The notes under the pieces: model-generated | Seen by the model: the letters and a program-made list of their open reading frames with translations, nothing else | Told to the model about the DNA's origin: nothing | Databases searched by the model: none | Translations under genes and position numbers: made by a program | Part shown: positions 10,672 to 22,168 of the stretch, in pieces | How positions within the stretch are numbered: the stretch's first letter is position 1 | How the letters are laid out: each line of letters starts with the position of its first letter | Source: Ephydatia muelleri | Taxonomy: Eukaryota > Porifera > Demospongiae > Spongillida > Spongillidae | Assembly (NCBI GenBank): GCA_013339895.1 | Contig: JABACO010000109.1 | Coordinates: 39,622 to 103,621 of the forward strand | Length of the DNA stretch: 64,000 nucleotides | Direction: 5' to 3'

Positions 10672-12560
10672 CTTGGGCGTGGCCATAAATTTTTTTCTAT
10701 ATCGATAGCTGCCATACTTCGTAGTGTAATATTGTGCAATTATGACGCATAAAACAAAGTTACAAATTTACATTAAGAAAACACAATTAAAATTTACCGA
10801 AAACATGCATTCTATGTTCACTTCCACATTCGCTATTGAAAATAAATCAACATCATCCAACTGCTCTTTGTAGATGTTTAGTATCATAAGATAATTCAGT
10901 CTTGGTTGCAGCATTGTACTCCGCAAATAACTTTTAATCCGTCTCATTGTAGAAAATGACCTCTCACTCACAGCATTGGTGGCTGGAATTAAAAGAATAA
11001 GGCGAGCCAGGAGTAACACTTGGCTAAAAAAATCGCGCTGAACTGATGATAAACTTCTTAGGTATGTTAAAGTGCCCTGCAAAGTAAATGGTTTATTGTC
11101 AGATTGAGCATTGATACTTGTTGCAAAGATTTGTAATTGGCCCTGAAGGTCATACAAGTTTATATAATCTTTACAGAAAGAAACCACTTCACTCAGTTCT
11201 ATTGAATAGTCTTTTTGATTAGCAGCATTCAATAAAACTGCTTCAAGATTTCGATAAATTCTGTAGCCTGGTTGATCAAAACGATATTGGATGCTGTTAA
11301 TGGCTAGGTCAATAACTTCAAAGTACTTTACTCGATAGTGCTCTTCAACAGTGGAGCATTTCTCTTCCTTGGCAATGCAGGACCATCTACTCCAATACGT
11401 TCAATAACTTTGTTTAATGACTCAAAAAACAGATTAAACATTTCTTCACTTCTCATACCTTTTAATGTTAAAACAGTTAATCCTGCAAGATGTTGACCCT
11501 CAGCAGCAGATAAAGACTGCTTTTGCAATGTTTTACTCAAATTGTCTGCAATACATAGTATTCTTTCACATAGCTGAAGCCCAAAAAGAAGATCAAACTT
11601 AGTCATCTGAGTCTTTACACCAATGATCCGCCCTTTAACATCAGGATCTAAACGTGTTTCAAGGCACTGTTCCCAAAGTTCCGTCAAAATGCAATAATTG
11701 TTAAGGATACTGCATACCGACTCTCCACGAACAGTCCACCTGATGGCACAAAATTTTTTTATAGATCTGCCGAAATCACTTGTACTATCCTCAGTGGATA
11801 ACTCATTCTTAATCCGGTCAAATGCTGCATTCCTTTTGGGAGAGAACTTAATGAGTTTTGTAATTTCATAAGCAGTGTCAAGTGCACCCTGGCACATCTT
11901 AGACTGTTTAATAGCATCACTTACAGCTAGATTTAATGAATGTGCATAACAGTGCGTGTAAAGCGCTCTGCTTTCTTCTGCAGTGATTTGTGTTGAAACA
12001 CCATTCCTGTGTCCACTCATATTAGAGGCCCCATCATAGCACTGTCCTCGCAGTTTGACACACAGAGATTCATCCTTAAAAGGGTATCCTTGATAGCATG
12101 TACATGTACATGTACAAGATTGTCTGAGGTTATGTCTTCCACTTCATATAGCCCAATAAAATATTCATGATCTTCTAAGTTCTGGTTTATCCAGCGAATA
12201 CAAATAGTTAGCCACATCTGTACATTCATCAGCCATAATGGTGAACCAGCCATCATCATGAATATCTTTGCTCAGCTTACGAAGAATATAAGATGACATA
12301 ATCTTTAGGCAATCATTTTGAATATCATGTGATGTATATTTGTTCGTTTTTTTTTTTCAACCCAGGTTTTGAGATCAGGACAGTATAGAGAGCAGCGCAC
12401 TAAAATTGCTATCATCATCAACAACATTTCGTAGAGGCAAGCCTTGTCTTGCCAGAAATCTGATGTTTTCAAGGATTTGTAAAAACATTGCTCTATTTGT
12501 CTTTTTCTGTTCTAGGTGTTCATGGTTCAATAACTCACCTATAACACATACAGAAACCAG
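10672..12560 (-). pseudogene. decayed hAT transposase gene (ZMYM1/TTF-type, DUF4371), minus strand
   Basis: Reading right to left: a DUF4371-like start (LENIRFLARQGLPLRN) near 12530-12375, a middle part with AYDGASN-type residues blurred by frameshifts near 12050, HCYAHSLNLAVSDAIK near 11950, IRWTVRGESVCSILNNY near 11740, and the C-terminal hAT dimerisation region (LILLIPATNAVSERSFSTMRRIKSYLR) near 11030-10910. At least three frame changes (near 12300, 12050 and 11345) break the gene. The left outer end at about 10672 reads CTTGGGCGTGGCC, like other hAT ends here. The right end was replaced by microsatellite. It is homologous to the open hAT gene at 18438-20918 but clearly diverged. Confidence 0.8.
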
Positions 12561-13182
12561 GCAAATGCACACACAGAGACACACACATACAGATACACAC
12601 ACAGAAACACATACAGACACACACACAGAAAGAAAAACAGAAAGAAAAACAGAAAGAAACACATGGACACTCATCTACATGTAGTGTTCATGGCAATGGA
12701 TGGGTAGAGTGGGGTCAAACTAGGGAATTGCATAGAGGAATGATCAAGACCTTTGGATCGTAGAGTGGATTATCACACACAAATTAATACACACAAGCAC
12801 AGGGTCACACACACACACACAGAAAGCATGCAAATGCACCCCACACAGACACATACACGAAGACAACACACATCTATAGACACACACACACAGAGACACA
12901 CACACAGACACACACACAGAGACACACACACAGAGACACACACACAGACACACACACACAGAGACACACACAGAGACACACACAGAGAGACACACACACA
13001 GAGACACACACACAGAGACACACATACAGAGACACACACAGAGACACACACACAGAGACACACACACAGACACACACACAGAGACACACACAGAGACACA
13101 CACACAGAGACACACACAGAGACACACATAGAGAGAGACGCACACACACACACACAGAGAGACACGTACACAGACACACGAG
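12545..13182. repeat. (ACACACAGAG)n microsatellite field
   Basis: Two blocks (12545-12660 and 12800-13182) of ACACAC alternating with AGAG, with GAAAGAAAAACA variants. They overwrite the 5' side of the decayed hAT gene. All Cys/Val/Ser and His/Thr reading frames here are repeat artefacts. Confidence 0.9.
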
Positions 13183-13486
13183 TCATTCCAGGTCAAATCA
13201 ACAAAATTATTGACACCTATGTTTCAATTTTTTATTATATTTTGTAATTTTGTTGCACTCATTAAGTTATGCAAAATATACTTCGAAGTAAAATCGTTTG
13301 GGAACCACAAGATGTGAAAATATTGACCACAGATGTAAACAATGCTGAATATCTCGATGGGCATTACATGTTAAGCTCAAATATTTTTACCACATATAGC
13401 TGCCATGAGAAGCTACTTTAGTTGAAATGGGTGTGGCTTTATATTTCACACTGTGGATATATTTGTTTCTGACATTGTTACGTCAT

Positions 13487-14392
13487 CTATTCCGCTATTA
13501 CCTCCATTGTCTCCAAATTGGAAGGCAACATACATTGGTGTTTGGAAAGCAATACGAAAGCCTGGAGTGGACTGAGGACTGCAGCTAATTGAACAAAGAT
13601 CCCTGAAGGGACACATTTAGAACTGAATCTGAAGTGCAGTGGATCAGCAGTGAGTACAGCATCAACAGGTGTTGACACTATAACATCAGCTGGACATATG
13701 GGTAACACACATGGCATAAAGTATATTGTGCATAGTTTCTGTGAACAGACAAAAAATACGCTTGCATTACGCTCCCAAACAAAAAGCAGCTGTAACAAGT
13801 CTGCAAAGGCCTGTGGTTTCACTTCACACGTAACATCATGCAGATGTCTTCCAGACCACCTGATATAATGCCTCCACAAGGATGCCCTTCTCGCGCAACA
13901 GCTTCCATGCCTCTCTAGGACCTAGTGAATCCTTTCCAGATTCCTTTGGTGCAAGGATAGTACCAAGGTGTTTCACAAGCCATGCAGGCTGGGCAATAAC
14001 TACATTCTTCAGTTTCTCTATATCTGCATAGTGAAGAAATGCTCCAAGCTCATGATACAAGCTGAGAATACTGAGAAGAGTAGTGTCTTCAATGAAGATG
14101 GCTGCTACATTATCCAATGTAATAATTGGTCTTGATTTGGTGAGCCTAGTTAACAACTTGTGAAATAATACCAATGCAATGGGAGTTGGAATGCACAATG
14201 CGTTTGAAAAAGTCCCTTACAACGTGTTTTAGCCTTGTAATAGTAGGGTCTTCCTCACTCCCTCTTTTCTTCTCTAATATCAGCATGTCAAGTATCTGAT
14301 CTGAAAATGTTTTCCCTTCACATTCAATACTGAGCTTTGAAGTACCTCTTTCTTCTTTCTTTCTCCTTGCCCAATCATACGAGTCCGATACG
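13487..14392 (-). pseudogene. ROCO-type COR-domain fragment, minus strand, frameshifted
   Basis: From right to left the minus strand encodes a linker (DQILDMLILEKKRGSEEDP...RLKHVVRDFF) and PTPIALVLFHKLLTRL (COR start). LLSILSLYHELGAFLHYADIE...VVIAQPAWLVKHLGTIL follows, the COR hallmark with its PxWL. In another frame come FADLLQLL, YFMPCVLP and LHFRFSSKCVPSGIFVQL, the end of COR. Roc-COR proteins are GTPase scaffolds (LRRK, MFHAS1 and DAPK kin) and are expanded in early animals. The Roc GTPase should lie at higher coordinates but a MITE starts at 14449. Frame changes near 14195 and 13865 make this a likely pseudogene, though sequencing error cannot be excluded. The COR call rests on pattern, not a search. 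Confidence 0.55.
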
Positions 14393-14448
14393 ATGGGTCA
14401 TCAGGTTTAAAACCTCCACATAGGTGGGGAGCGTTCAAATCGCTTCAA

Positions 14449-14712
14449 ATTCGGTGTGTACGTAGAGGGTCCTGTCGCAATTGAGTAGATCTGTTCGTTA
14501 ATTTTTACTTTATCCGTTACGGAAATACAGTCGTGCAAAATTAATGCACAGTTTCCCGGTTGTTTCCACTAATGATTTTGGCAAACCGCGTGGAAATTAT
14601 TGGCGGAATCGAGCGGGAAAATGTACATTAATTTCGCACAGTGGTATCGGATCGGATAATTATTAACGAATCAATAGCTACAGGATCCCTCTACGTACAT
14701 ACCGAATATGAA
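14449..14712. mobile_element. MITE of about 265 bp with TACGTAGAGGG inverted repeats
   Basis: The left end, ATTCGGTGTGTACGTAGAGG and on, is repeated as its reverse complement at the right end (CCCTCTACGTACATACCGAAT). About 50 bp match on each side, including ATTAACGAA / TTCGTTAAT inner ends. No coding content. The target duplication is not clear. Confidence 0.7.
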
Positions 14713-16523
14713 CTATCGGACCTCGTAACGTCGGCACTATGATTGTGCAAGGCAGGTCCAAAATGAGTTTTCGCATAGTGAAATGGCGCAGGATGAAGTG
14801 TTGAAAATAGGAAGTCGATAGCGTTAGGTTATAGCACTTTGAGTTTTATGTTATAAACATAAATCCACTCGTAGAACGTTCCATATGCGAGTACACAGCA
14901 AAATCAAAAATAAATACATACAAGTATTTCATTTTGGGATAAGGTGAATAGAACAAAGGGGCAACTATTTTGAACAGTCTATGTTATATTTGCATGATCA
15001 TACCTTACAACATGCAATTTATTTAGCACATTGGAGTATACAATACACCCCTCAGCCATATGTCAATTCCTTGGTTGGATCTTTAGAAATATGCCGTTCT
15101 TTGGTTGCAAGATCAGCCCAGCCATAATAGTTTGGAGAGGTACCTATAGACATTAACAAATGAATAAATGCCTGTTTGCACATTGCACAGAGTTTGGCAT
15201 CCATAGTTAATGGCAATTGATGTATGTACACCATGCAAATTTGGATTGCTAAATTTCAATTTCCTTTTTACAAACCAAATGCAGTACACTTTATTTGCAC
15301 GGTGGTAAGATTTCGTGTGTCTAATTACTTTTAAAAATATGCACGGTACACTTGAAAAAGTTATAAACATCCAGTCTGGGTTTTATAGCTGGTTTTTCAA
15401 ACAAAAACCATAATGAACTGAACAAGAATGGGGTAACCCACCTTCATAAAACATTGGGTTGGTGCAACAATATGTATGGACACATGAAATATGCTTACAC
15501 TTCCACAGGTGTTCAAACATTTTCATGACTATAGCATCTACAGTACATAGATGACATGCATGTCAGTATTGCATTTGCATTTGCATTTAAGGGCATTCAA
15601 AGGGATTTTTATAATCAACACTGTCTAAAAACAATGCAGATAATTAATAATAGTTGTCTGGTCCCCAGACTAATTCAGATCTATATGTAACTTTTCCTAT
15701 TTATTTGTCTTTCTACAAAACTAACTTATGCCAATAACCTAGTTAATAATGAATAAATGCGGCTCACCTTGTCAACACAGCACCGCATGAATGGTGACAC
15801 AAAGAATGACGGTTATGTGAGCATGCATGTATATATTATACACTTGGCATTCAATAAGTGATTTAGATAATAAATGGAAGAAATCCAGATTCTAAAGACT
15901 ATAATATTAATAAACAGAATTTTTTTCAGCCATGCGGGTCACATATAGGCTCAAAGGTTAAGGATTTATTGAGTTCTTAAAAGAATCTTTCAGGTGGCTC
16001 TAGCCAGCTGTGCAATGTTGTATGCAGTACTCTGTTTCATCCTTAAGTAGGAGCTTCTGCATGACATGCAATGGCATGTACTCAATAAAATCAAAAGCAA
16101 TAAGAAATCAAATGTTGATTTTGTTGCAGCCTATGGTGCAATCTCTGACATGTCAGGTACACAGAAGCATGCACCACCCACCTCAGTTTCTAATGAGGAA
16201 AAATGTTTTGATATAGCACTGATGAAAATGAATAAAAAGAGTTTTTCAAATTCCCATTGACCAGAAAGGGTGGCTATAAACACATAGCCAATGATGTAAG
16301 CTTGCATGGTTGCCATATTTGTCATATTTGTTACACACGTGGAGAAAATTGACATTGTTTACTTTTGTGGTCAAAATTTCACACGTTCATATGGGCAGTA
16401 AACAAAGGCATCAAGAAATTAATTAATTAGGCTTGAATGAACAATGATAGGACTGACTTATTTAAATTTTTTTTTCAAAAGTAGACATATGTGTGTTGAA
16501 GTGGTTATAAGAGTGACCCAAAT
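14713..16523. other. AT-rich non-coding stretch
   Basis: Only short shadow frames are present. I see no gene, RNA gene or clear repeat. It is the left flank of the transposon nest. Confidence 0.5.
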
Positions 16524-16681
16524 GGGTAAAGTCATGTCAGATGGATCAACTTTTGCCATGACATTGTCCAATGTTGTTTATCACTCTACCACATTGATGA
16601 TATCATATTTATATGTGCATACATAGATTTTGAGGTCTCTGTTATTAACCACGGATAAACTGTGAGTGATTAACACTTGTG

Positions 16682-17375
16682 ATGCTAAATTGTGGCTAAA
16701 CTTCTCATGAATATGCTAATTTTGGCTTATTGCAATAACTGTTCATAATTCAGTTATCCACAGCACTACAGAACACTGCAAAAGTGAGAGATTTAAAAAA
16801 CATGATGGGAGCATTCTCAATAAGTCAAATTTTATACATATAGTTTGTTTTGTATGTACATTACAAAAATGCTGTTTCTTTTGAGTAATCACTTTTACTT
16901 TCAAATGCTCTAATTTGTGTACACCTGTACACAAATTACATTGCTTTACGTTAGTAGTATTATTGTCTATTTGCATCCTGAAGTGTGTACAGTGGTACAC
17001 AAATTACCCCATTCATTTTGTTGCATCATATCTCATACCAGGAGTGAGCATTTAACACAATTTTTGAAAATCTATACCCCCTGTGGTAATGCTAAATTGT
17101 GGCTAAACTTCTCATGAATATGCTAATTTTGGCTTATTGCAATAACTGTTCATAATTCAGTTATCCACAGCACTACAGAACACTGCAAAAGTGAGAGATT
17201 TAAAAAACATGATGGGAGCATTCTCAATAAGTCAAATTTTATACATATAGTTTGTTTTGTATGTACATTACAAAAATGCTGTTTCTTTTGAGTAATCACT
17301 TTTACTTTCAAATGCTCTAATTTGTGTACACCTGTACACAAATTACATTGCTTTACGTTAGTAGTATTATGCTTT
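16682..17375. repeat. two near-identical copies of the E-family left block (16682-16961 and 17090-17369)
   Basis: Both copies begin GCTAAATTGTGGCTAAACTT and run about 280 bp to GTTAGTAGTATTAT with almost no differences by eye. The first belongs to E1 and the second to E2. They look like a simple tandem duplication but come from a self-family insertion. Confidence 0.85.
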
Positions 17376-18329
17376 CAAAAAAGTCTTGAAAGTCATAGAG
17401 GGCATGATATAGTAACTATGTATTGTGAAATTATTCATGTGGTTCTATCAAGAAAGTTTTGCAGTAAAATGTGTACAGGTGTACACAAATTAGTCCTATG
17501 TAGAAGAATGATGTTTATTGCAAAATAAATTCAAATTCAAATCACTTATATGCATCCAAAATCAACAACATTGCAACTGACACTTCCTCTACCTATGCCT
17601 CCACAACTAGTACTCACACCTCCACTAGTACTTGCGCCTCCACTAGTACTCACACCTCCACTAGTACTTGCGCCTCCACTAGTACTCGCGCCTCCACTAG
17701 TACTCGCGCCTCCACTAGTACTTGCGCCTCCACTAGTACTCGTGCATCCACTAGTACTCGTGCCTCCACTAGTACTTGCGCCTCCTCTAGTACTTGCGCC
17801 TCCACTAGTACTCGCGCCTCCACTAGTACTCACACCTCCACTAGTACTCGTGCCTCCACTAGTACTCGTGCCTCCACTAGTACTTGCGCCTCCACTAGTA
17901 CTCGCGCCTCCACTAGTACTCGCGCCTCCACTAGTACTCGCGCCTCCACTAGTACTCGTGCCTCCACTAGTACTCGCGCCTCCACTAGTACTCACACCTC
18001 CACTAGTACTCGCGCCTCTACTACTCGCGCTTCCGCCGTTTGTTCTGCGTTCTGCGTACACGCGCACCTGCTCTTCTCTCCATCGCTAAGATTTATTATT
18101 TTTTTAAAGTTTTATTTACTTTTCTAATTAGTTTAATTGACAGATAACAATCAATTTTTATTGTACGTTTAATTGACCATCTATTATTAATGTATTGTGT
18201 ACTCATGTATTGATTTTGGAGTTACAATTGTGATTAATTACAAAGATAAGGTAGGGTAAGTAATTTGTGCTCCCCTGTACACATATACCCTAATATGTGT
18301 ACAGGTGTACACACGGATGCAAATAGACA
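16964..18329. mobile_element. E2: 1.37-kb copy of the same family inserted into E1, TSD TTAT
   Basis: The tips TGTCTATTTGCATCC and GGATGCAAATAGACA are exact inverted repeats. TTAT flanks both sides (16960-16963, 18330-18333). The uninterrupted target, GTAGTATTATGCTTTC, survives inside E2 itself at 17361-17376, so the insertion and its 4-bp duplication are proved from within the window. E2 has no ORF beyond the minisatellite frames. Confidence 0.85.
17594..18030. repeat. 18-bp minisatellite in E2 (CCTCCACTAGTACTCGCG), about 24 units
   Basis: Units differ only at a few positions (CTCGCG, CTTGCG, CTCGTG, CTCACA). The open frames on both strands (Ser-Thr-Ser-Gly-Gly and Pro-Pro-Leu-Val-Leu repeats) follow from the 18-base period and are not taken as genes. 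Each unit carries the SpeI palindrome ACTAGT. Confidence 0.9.
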
Positions 18330-18337
18330 TTATGCTT

Positions 18338-21203
18338 CATGGGCGTAGGAATGGTTTTGGGATTGGGGGGGCCCTGTTTTATTTAAAAAGCGTGCACGTA
18401 TATAAATTAAACAAAAATACACTCTATATATGCATGACTACTCAAAATGTCCAAAGTAAACCTTTCTTCGATCGTTTGCCGAGCAAAACCTTTGTGCAAT
18501 ATTGATAAGGCTTATGCGATCAGTTATTTCCTTATATATATGCGCCACCATCACATTGTTCAAACGTTCTTGGGTCATTGTCGATCTCATGTAGGACTTG
18601 AGACGCCGCAGCGCTGAAAAAGTTCTTTCTGCTGTTGATGAAGTAACTGGAATAGTCATATATAGAATTAATAAAGAGTGCACTTCTGATAGCATATCTT
18701 TCACTATGGGAAAAGCGTTTAAAACATCACATAAGGTACGAATGGTGGTAACCTTCGTTATTTGTTTTCCTTCTAGAACATAGGACTTCACGAGATCGGG
18801 AAGCATGGATAATTGGGTCTGCAAACGGTCAATATTCAGATCTTTAGAATAGAGATCCTGCACTTCTTTTGGAATCGGATATGATTTGCCACTGCAGTTA
18901 TCAAGGATGGTGGCTTCTACCAGTGCAGCCAGGTGGAAACCCTTTTGATCAAACCGTGCATCTAGTTCCCCCGATAGACTCTCCATTATCTCAAAATACT
19001 CTCGTCTGTGATAATGTTCGGCTGTAGCAAACCTAAAATTAGCATCACCATCATTTATTCTTTTTGGAGGGTTGCTGTATCTCGGTAGAGTGGGAGGCTC
19101 TGTCTTACCATTGGCTTCAAGAAGAACTGCTTGATAGAAGATCTGGAATGCTGAAGCATCCCTCTGCCTATCGTAAAACGCTTTGCAAAGGTTAACAGCA
19201 AGTCTTGCATCCTGTGCTGTTGTGTCTTTGCTCTGCAGTGTTGTTGACAACTGTTCTGAAGCTCCAAAGACCACATGAGCCAATTTTAGTCCAAAAAATG
19301 TTGAAAACTTTCCCATTAAGGCTTGGAATCCTGCTGCTTTTCGCCCGTATTCATCACGGCACGTCTCCGCTATCTCCTCTAATGTTTGTTGTAACACAGC
19401 GTAGTTTTCAATCACGGCATTGATGGAGCCAGTTCGGCATGTCCATCTAGTTGGGCATAACGGTTTCAGTCGGTGAATGTTTGGAGAATCTTGCAGCTGG
19501 TATTGCGTAAACAAGTGCTCTCGTTTGGGCGAATACTTTATTAGACCAACAAGCTCGTATACTAAGTCCAGGGCATCTCTGATACACTTGCATTTTCGGC
19601 TGACATCTTGTAAACAAAGATTAATGCAGTGACATAAACAGTGGACTGGGATGGCTGTAGGTTGTCGTTGAAGTATGCGTGCTGCTACACCGCTCTTGGG
19701 TCCGGCCATGTTTGACGCCCCATCGTATGCCTGGCCCCGACACTGGCTTATTGGTAACACACAACGAACTAGAACATCCTCAATTGCCAAAGATAGCGTC
19801 TCTGCATCTGTTTTAGGTACCTTAAACATGCCAATAAAATCTTCATGAATGGAGTAGTCTTTATCGACCCACCGTATAGAGATCGAGAGTTGTTCTGAAT
19901 TTGAAATGTCCCTTGTTTCATCTCCAATTATAGAGAACCATCTAGAACTCTTGATACCATTCAACACCTCCCTTAATACTTCAGCGCCAATTGTATTAGT
20001 CAGTTCATTTAATACTTCTGGGGACTGATATGAACCTGTTTTTATCCACTTTTGCAAAGCAATGCTATCCTCCGCACGAGCCTTCAACAGTTGTGAAAGA
20101 TTTCCTTCAGAATCGTCACCGTGACCTCTAACAGCAAGACCTTGTCGAAGTAGATATCTCAATGATGACAATAGTGTCAGGAACATTTGGCGCCTTTCTA
20201 TTTGTTCTTTTTGTGCGACGAGTTTCAATTGCTCATCTACAGATTTCTGCTTCATAATCGCATTGAACTTGATACAGGCTTCCTTATGTGCTTGGCAGCG
20301 CTCGTGATCAGCAAACTTTTCAAGAGCCTTTTTCCAATTACTAAAACCTTCAATTGAAAACGCTCCATCTGCTTTAGAGCTAAATGTATTCAGACCACGA
20401 GAAGTTAAAAACCGGCAGTAAAAACAAAAAGCTTTCAACCGTGAGGTGCATAAGACTAGCCATTTATACGATTCATACCAAGACGCTTGAAAACTTCTCT
20501 CTCGCTTGTTTCTTCCACTTCCATAAATGATAACTGTTTGTGCAAGTAACGCCTCTTCCCTTGTTTGATACAGGATAGTTTCTTCATTGCAGCATGGCCC
20601 CAAACATTTGGCGATCTCAGTGCCACTATCTTTTTGTTCACTGCTTTGATTATCACTGTTCAGTTCTAGTTGTGCAGGAGTAGCCGGGGCTACGAAATGT
20701 GCCTCAACCCCATTTTGATGGTCATGAACACCCGCAACAGCATCCTGCTTTCTTTTCTTAGTTACATCAGATCCATCAGTCCACTCGGCTGTTTCTATTT
20801 CAGCCTCTGAAGAAAGCATTACTATCTGGGTACTACCGGATTGCATTGAACCTTGAGAGGAGGACGCTGCGCAACTAGTCTTGCTAGAGTCGGTAAAATA
20901 CGATACAATTGATTTCATTGTGGCAACCAGCTGTAGCAACGATCAAACACAACAAACGACCACACGAGCAGATTTGAATATTACTCCAACATGAATAAAT
21001 AGGTTTGGAAATGATTACACTATGATTATGCAATCAATGATTTACATAATCATTGAACATTACGGTTCGATGGAAACAGTGCGGAGATAAAATTAAAATG
21101 TATAGAATAAATTATTGGGGGGGCCGTAAAGCATATCGGCCCCCCCTTTTACATGATTGGGGGGGCCAAGGCCCCCCTGGCCCCCCCGGTTCCTACGCCC
21201 ATG
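18338..21203 (-). mobile_element. complete hAT transposon, 2.87 kb, TSD TGCTT
   Basis: The tips are CATGGGCGTAGGAA and its reverse complement TTCCTACGCCCATG. Next to them lie G-rich or C-rich runs. TGCTT flanks both ends (18333-18337, 21204-21208). The empty site ATTATGCTTTCAAAAAAG is kept at 17366-17383 in E2. A 5-bp duplication is unusual for hAT (8 bp is standard) but is known for the hAT5 group. One long transposase ORF fills the interior. Confidence 0.9.
18438..20918 (-). CDS. hAT transposase, TTF-zinc-finger / DUF4371 / dimerisation type, 826 aa
   Basis: The chosen start is the ATG at 20918 (MKSIVSYFTDSSKT); the seven codons before it lack an ATG. Domains in order: Ser-rich leader; TTF-type zinc finger region with Cys and His residues (YKWLVLCTSRLKAFCFYCRFL, HERCQAH, about residues 150-230); DUF4371 (FLTLLSSLRYLLRQGLAVRGH, then WFSIIGDETRDISNSEQLSI with the first catalytic Asp); CRGQAYDGASNMAG near residue 400 (second Asp region); HCLCHCINLCLQD; and C-terminal hAT dimerisation IPVTSSTAERTFSALRRLKSYMRSTM. 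The frame is fully open and within the normal size for ZMYM1-like hAT proteins, so this copy may be recently active. It is antisense to the E-family host sequence. Confidence 0.92.
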   Translation of the reverse strand: MKSIVSYFTDSSKTSCAASSSQGSMQSGSTQIVMLSSEAEIETAEWTDGSDVTKKRKQDAVAGVHDHQNGVEAHFVAPATPAQLELNSDNQSSEQKDSGTEIAKCLGPCCNEETILYQTREEALLAQTVIIYGSGRNKRERSFQASWYESYKWLVLCTSRLKAFCFYCRFLTSRGLNTFSSKADGAFSIEGFSNWKKALEKFADHERCQAHKEACIKFNAIMKQKSVDEQLKLVAQKEQIERRQMFLTLLSSLRYLLRQGLAVRGHGDDSEGNLSQLLKARAEDSIALQKWIKTGSYQSPEVLNELTNTIGAEVLREVLNGIKSSRWFSIIGDETRDISNSEQLSISIRWVDKDYSIHEDFIGMFKVPKTDAETLSLAIEDVLVRCVLPISQCRGQAYDGASNMAGPKSGVAARILQRQPTAIPVHCLCHCINLCLQDVSRKCKCIRDALDLVYELVGLIKYSPKREHLFTQYQLQDSPNIHRLKPLCPTRWTCRTGSINAVIENYAVLQQTLEEIAETCRDEYGRKAAGFQALMGKFSTFFGLKLAHVVFGASEQLSTTLQSKDTTAQDARLAVNLCKAFYDRQRDASAFQIFYQAVLLEANGKTEPPTLPRYSNPPKRINDGDANFRFATAEHYHRREYFEIMESLSGELDARFDQKGFHLAALVEATILDNCSGKSYPIPKEVQDLYSKDLNIDRLQTQLSMLPDLVKSYVLEGKQITKVTTIRTLCDVLNAFPIVKDMLSEVHSLLILYMTIPVTSSTAERTFSALRRLKSYMRSTMTQERLNNVMVAHIYKEITDRISLINIAQRFCSANDRRKVYFGHFE

Positions 21204-21429
21204 TGCTTTCAAAAAAGTCTTGAAAGTCATAGAGGGCATGATATATAACTATGTATTGTGAAATTATTCATGTGGTTCTATCAAGAAAGTTTTGCAGTAA
21301 AATGTGTACAGGTGTACACAAATTAGTCCTATGTAGAAGAATGATGTTTATTGCAAAATAAATTCAAATTCAAATCACTTATATGCATCCAAAATCAACA
21401 ATGCAACTGACACTTCCTCTACCTATGCC

Positions 21430-21728
21430 TCCACAACTAGTACTCACACCTCCACTAGTACTCGCGCCTCCACTAATACTCGTGCCTCCACTAGTACTCG
21501 CGCCTCCACTAGTACTTGCGCCTCCACTAGTACTCGTGCATCCACTAGTACTCGTGCCTCCACTAGTACTCGCGCCTCCACTAGTACTTGCGCCTCCACT
21601 AGTACTCGTGCATCCACTAGTACTCGCGCCTCCACTAGTACTTGCGCCTCCTCTAGTACTTGCGCCTCCACTAGTACTCGCGCCTCCACTAGTACTCACA
21701 CCTCCACTAGTACTCGCGCCTCTACTAC
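21430..21728. repeat. 18-bp minisatellite in E1, about 17 units
   Basis: It has the same unit and flanks as 17594-18030 but about seven units fewer, showing array length change between two otherwise near-identical copies. Confidence 0.9.
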
Positions 21729-21860
21729 TCGCGCTTCCGCCGTTTGTTCTGCGTTCTGCGTACACGCGCACCTGCTCTTCTCTCCATCAAAACCACTCGC
21801 TAAGATTTATTATTTTTTTAAAGTTTTATTTACTTTTCTAATACATAATTAGGTACGGTT

Positions 21861-22030
21861 CTACACTCTTCGGAGAATGGCTCTGGCATTTGCTTTAATT
21901 AAGCAAATGCTTAAGTTGGAGAACAGGTCGAAAGAAGCCTGTGACTTTGGAAGGGACTTGTGGATTGAAAGCCGAGCAGCAACTTGTGCTAAAAACAATG
22001 TAGCCTCTTTACCCCAAGCCCCATAGGAAT
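21861..22030 (-). pseudogene. LINE C-terminal tail on the far side of the Ngaro insertion
   Basis: On the minus strand from 22029: SYGAWGKEATLFLAQVAARL ... SLPKSQASFDLFSNLSICLIKANARAILRRV, then a TAG stop at 21863-21861. It is in phase with the PLAV end at 27958. The related copy at 38995-39534 has the matching SGAMGREATTFYKRLADLL, which confirms that these two pieces belong together. Confidence 0.8.
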
Positions 22031-22168
22031 ATATACGTTTCTGTCGTTTGTACGGAGTTAAATTAGACAGAAACTAAGCTCCCTCCCAATGCGATTGGTC
22101 AGACAGCACGTGGTGGCCACGTGGGGGGGGGTATATGTAGGGTGGAAGGGGCGTAACAATTCAGTCTA
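22031..22168. repeat. A1 repeat of the Ngaro-type element
   Basis: It starts ATATACGTTTCTGTCG and ends CAATTCAGTCTA. It is almost identical to A2 at 27312-27447. Between the main block and the 25-bp AGCGTTTGTGCACACTG match at 22851-22875, A1 carries about 680 bp that A2 lacks. Confidence 0.9.

Noticed and set aside
12753-13247. Long Cys/Val/Ser and His/Thr open frames on both strands
   Set aside because: They are read-through of an ACACACAGAG microsatellite, open in several phases at once.
17546-18089. 170-180-codon Ser-Thr-Gly or Pro-Leu-Val repeat proteins on opposite strands
   Set aside because: The 18-bp minisatellite keeps several phases open on both strands; no start context or conserved flank supports a gene.
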